Assembly (NCBI GenBank): GCA_948099385.1
Contig: CANUEZ040000206.1
Location: 992,001-1,056,000 of the forward strand
Length of the DNA stretch: 64,000 nt
From: Fasciola hepatica
Taxonomy: Eukaryota > Platyhelminthes > Trematoda > Plagiorchiida > Fasciolidae
Reading direction: 5' to 3'
Shown here piece after piece: positions 61,811 through 64,000 of this stretch (its first letter is position 1; each line of letters begins with the position of its first letter). A model generated the notes under the pieces. The model was not told where the DNA came from, ran no database searches, and saw only the letters and a list, made by a program, of their open reading frames with translations. A program made the position numbers and the translations under genes.

Positions 61811-64000
61811 GACGACATTTTCGAGGAAGCACACGACCGGTTTGGCGGTTGTTGCCGCTCATCAGCTATGCGTACTCGGTACTCCTATGCCCACTCGACT
61901 TCTGACTTGTACACTCCGATGATCTTTTATGTTCACTAGGATCTAATTTGAATCGTCTCGATTGTGAATGGATACTGTTGATTGAAGTGGCGACAAATGA
62001 ATGAGAATTGTCATTTCTCGTAATTATTCGTGTCTGGGTCACTGCTAACCCAACGAACAACGAGTTTGCATTTGCAAGCGCTCATCTCATATTCATAGTC
62101 AGTAAGTAGTATGTGAACGTGTGTGTGGACGACATTTTCGAGGAAGCACACGACCGGTTTGCCGGTTGTTGCCGCTCATCAGCTATGCGTACTCGGTACT
62201 CCTATGCCCACTCGTCTTCTGACTTGTAAACTCCGATGATCTTTTTTCATGTTCAATAGGATCTAATTTGAATCGTCTCGATTGTGAATGGATACTGTTG
62301 ATTGAAGTGGCGACAAATGAATGAGAATTGTCATTTCTCGTAGTTATTCGTGTCTGGGTCACTGCTAACCCAACGAACAACGAGTTTGCATTTGCAAGCG
62401 CTCATCTCATATTCATAGTCAGTAAGTAGTATGTGAACGTGTGTGTGGACGACATTTTCCAGGAAGCACACAACCAGTTTGGCGGTTGTTGCCGCTCATC
62501 AGCTATGCGTACTCGGTACTCCTATGCCCACTCGTCTTCTGACTTGTACACTCCGATGATCTTTTTTCATGTTCAATAGGATCTAATTTGAATCGTCTCG
62601 ATTGTGAATGGATACTGTTGATTGAAGTGGCGACAAATGAATGAGAATTGTCATTTCTCGTAGTTATTCGTGTCTGGGTCACTGCTAACCCAACGAACAA
62701 CGAGTTTGCATTTGCAAGCGCTCATCTCATATTCATAGTCAGTAAGTAGTATGTGAACGTGTGTGTGGACGACATTTTCGAGGAAGCACACGACCGGTTT
62801 GGGCGGTTGTTGCCGCTCATCAGCTATGCGTACTCGGTACTCCTATGCCCACTCGTCTTCTGACTTGTACACTCCGATGATCTTTTATGTTCACTAGGAT
62901 CTAATTTGAATCGTCTCGATTGTGAATGGATACTGTTGATTGAAGTGGCGACAAATGAATGAGAATTGTCATTTCTCGTAGTTATTCGTGTCTGGGTCAC
63001 TGCTAACCCAACGAACAACGAGTTTGCATTTGCAAGCGCTCATCTCATATTCATAGTCAGTAAGTAGTATGTGAACGTGTGTGTGGACGACATTTTCGAG
63101 GAAGCACACGACCGGTTTGGCGGTTGTTGCCGCTCATCAGCTATGCGTACTCGGTACTCCTATGCCCACTCGACTTCTGACTTGTACACTCCGATGATCT
63201 TTTATGTTCACTAGGATCTAATTTGAATCGTCTCGATTGTGAATGGATACTGTTGATTGAAGTGGCGACAAATGAATGAGAATTGTCATTTCTCGTAATT
63301 ATTCGTGTCTGGGTCACTGCTAACCCAACGAGCAACGAGTTTGCATTTGCAAGCGCTCATCTCATATTCATAGTCAGTAAGTAGTATGTGAACGTGTGTG
63401 TGGACGACATTTTCGAGGAAGCACACGACCGGTTTGGCGGTTGTTGCCGCTCATCAGCTATGCGTACTCGGTACTCCTATGCCCACTCGTCTTCTGACTT
63501 GTACACTCCGATGATCTTTTTTCATGTTCAATAGGATCTAATTTGAATCGTCTCGATTGTGAATGGATACTGTTGATTGAAGTGGCGACAAATGAATGAG
63601 AATTGTCATTTCTCGTAGTTATTCGTGTCTGGGTCACTGCTAACCCAACGAACAACGAGTTTGCATTTGCAAGCGCTCATCTCATATTCATAGTCAGTAA
63701 GTAGTATGTGAACGTGTGTGTGGACGACATTTTCGAGGAAGCACACGACCGGTTTGGCGGTTGTTGCCGCTCATCAGCTATGCGTACTCGGTACTCCTAT
63801 GCCCACTCGTCTTCTGACTTGTACACTCCGATGATCTTTTTTCATGTTCAATAGGATCTAATTTGAATCGTCTCGATTGTGAATGGATACTGTTGATTGA
63901 AGTGGCGACAAATGAATGAGAATTGTCATTTCTCGTAATTATTCGTGTCTGGGTCTTTGCTAACCCAACGAACAACGAGTTTGCATTTGCAAGCGCTCAT
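61811..64000 (+). repeat. Terminal monomers without clear higher order
   Basis: Units start at 61811, 62128 (TTTGCCGG, GTAAACTCC), 62448 (TTTTCCAGG, ACACAACCAG), 62768 (TTTGGGCGG head with short tract, 318 bp), 63086 (CGAGCAACG), 63403 and 63723 (GGTCTTTGC; cut at the window edge after 278 bases). The array clearly continues beyond 64000. Confidence 0.9.

Larger units (their letters stand above)
1..64000. repeat. Satellite DNA array of about 320-bp monomers (201 units)
   Basis: The whole window is a head-to-tail array in one orientation. Units are phased from GACGACATTTTCGAGG. Two hundred units are complete; the last (63723-64000) is cut by the window edge at offset 278. Unit lengths fall into classes of 320, 317 and 319 bp, set almost entirely by a T-rich tract at offsets 115-121: T6-CATG gives 320, T5-CATG gives 319, and T4-ATG or similar gives 317. 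An extra G after offset 34 gives 321. Units of 320 bp dominate before about 20 kb and 317 bp after about 22 kb. No inverted unit, insertion or unique spacer was seen. Array size, homogeneity and higher-order structure fit eukaryotic heterochromatin; a centromeric role is possible but nothing in the sequence proves it. Family and species are not recognised. Confidence 0.98.

Noticed and set aside
1..64000. CRISPR array or tandem 5S/tRNA gene cluster
   Set aside because: Units are contiguous with no unique spacers, are far longer than CRISPR repeats, and contain no 5S or tRNA core sequence that I can recognise.

Overview
The window is one uninterrupted satellite DNA array: 200 complete head-to-tail monomers plus a cut-off last one, all in the same orientation. 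There is no unique sequence, no transposon and no credible gene. Monomers are phased here from the GACGACATT at position 1. Most are 320, 317 or 319 bp, with a few of 321 or 318 bp, and the mean is 318.6 bp. A reference monomer counted by hand has about 44% G+C and 19 CpG dinucleotides. This organisation means a eukaryote, probably centromeric, pericentromeric or other heterochromatin, resolved by long reads. The species cannot be named from the sequence. CpG is not depleted, which argues against a genome with heavy germline CpG methylation.

Layout. The monomers form a patchwork of higher-order repeats (HORs) with different periods. 1-3511: 4-mer HOR-A (1277 bp). 4152-7345: 5-mer HOR-B (1597 bp, two copies). 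8943-10862: 3-mer HOR-C (960 bp, two copies). 13738-14688: three apparently identical 317-bp monomers. 15009-20113: a weak 8-mer, HOR-D. 21705-54480: HOR-E, a family built on ten monomer types a-j (3184 bp complete), whose later part alternates long and short versions. A distinct K module lies at 26795-29659 and again at 54481-57025. 58620-61171: 4-mer HOR-F (1276 bp, two copies), followed by a duplicated dimer. The remaining stretches are monomers without clear higher order.

HOR-E types by key differences from the reference. a: CGACGGGT, GATCTTTGATG and GTCCTTTCTC. b: GATCTTTTTC, CTTAT and GTAATTATT. c: TCTTCTCAC, GATCTTTTATG and CTTAT. d: like b with CGACTTC. e: ACACAACCAG, GCGAATG, CTCCTCAG, GCGCAC and GATCATTTTT. 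f: GATCTGTTATG, GATTGGAG and GCTTACAC. g: TCATTTCCCG and CATCTTCAT. h: TTTGGGCGG and ATTCAAAG. i: GGTCTGG, GCGAAC, CTTAT and CGTCTGG. j: ACACAACCAG, CGACTTC, GATCTTTTATG and CAATAGG; j' is j with GTCCTTTCTC.

Main biological lead. The minus strand of every monomer, offsets 12-68, can be drawn as a type I hammerhead ribozyme: CUGANGA core, 4-bp stem II, AAA, a palindromic ACCGGU stem III, a GUC cleavage triplet, and a two-part stem I with an internal loop. One core base is wrong in every copy inspected (C where G12 should be), so it is probably a decayed ribozyme. Hammerheads are known in other satellites of similar length and in retrozymes, so this satellite may descend from such an element. 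A second observation concerns quality: 32951-36652 has about twenty one- to few-base indels found nowhere else in the window, which looks like an unpolished assembly seam.
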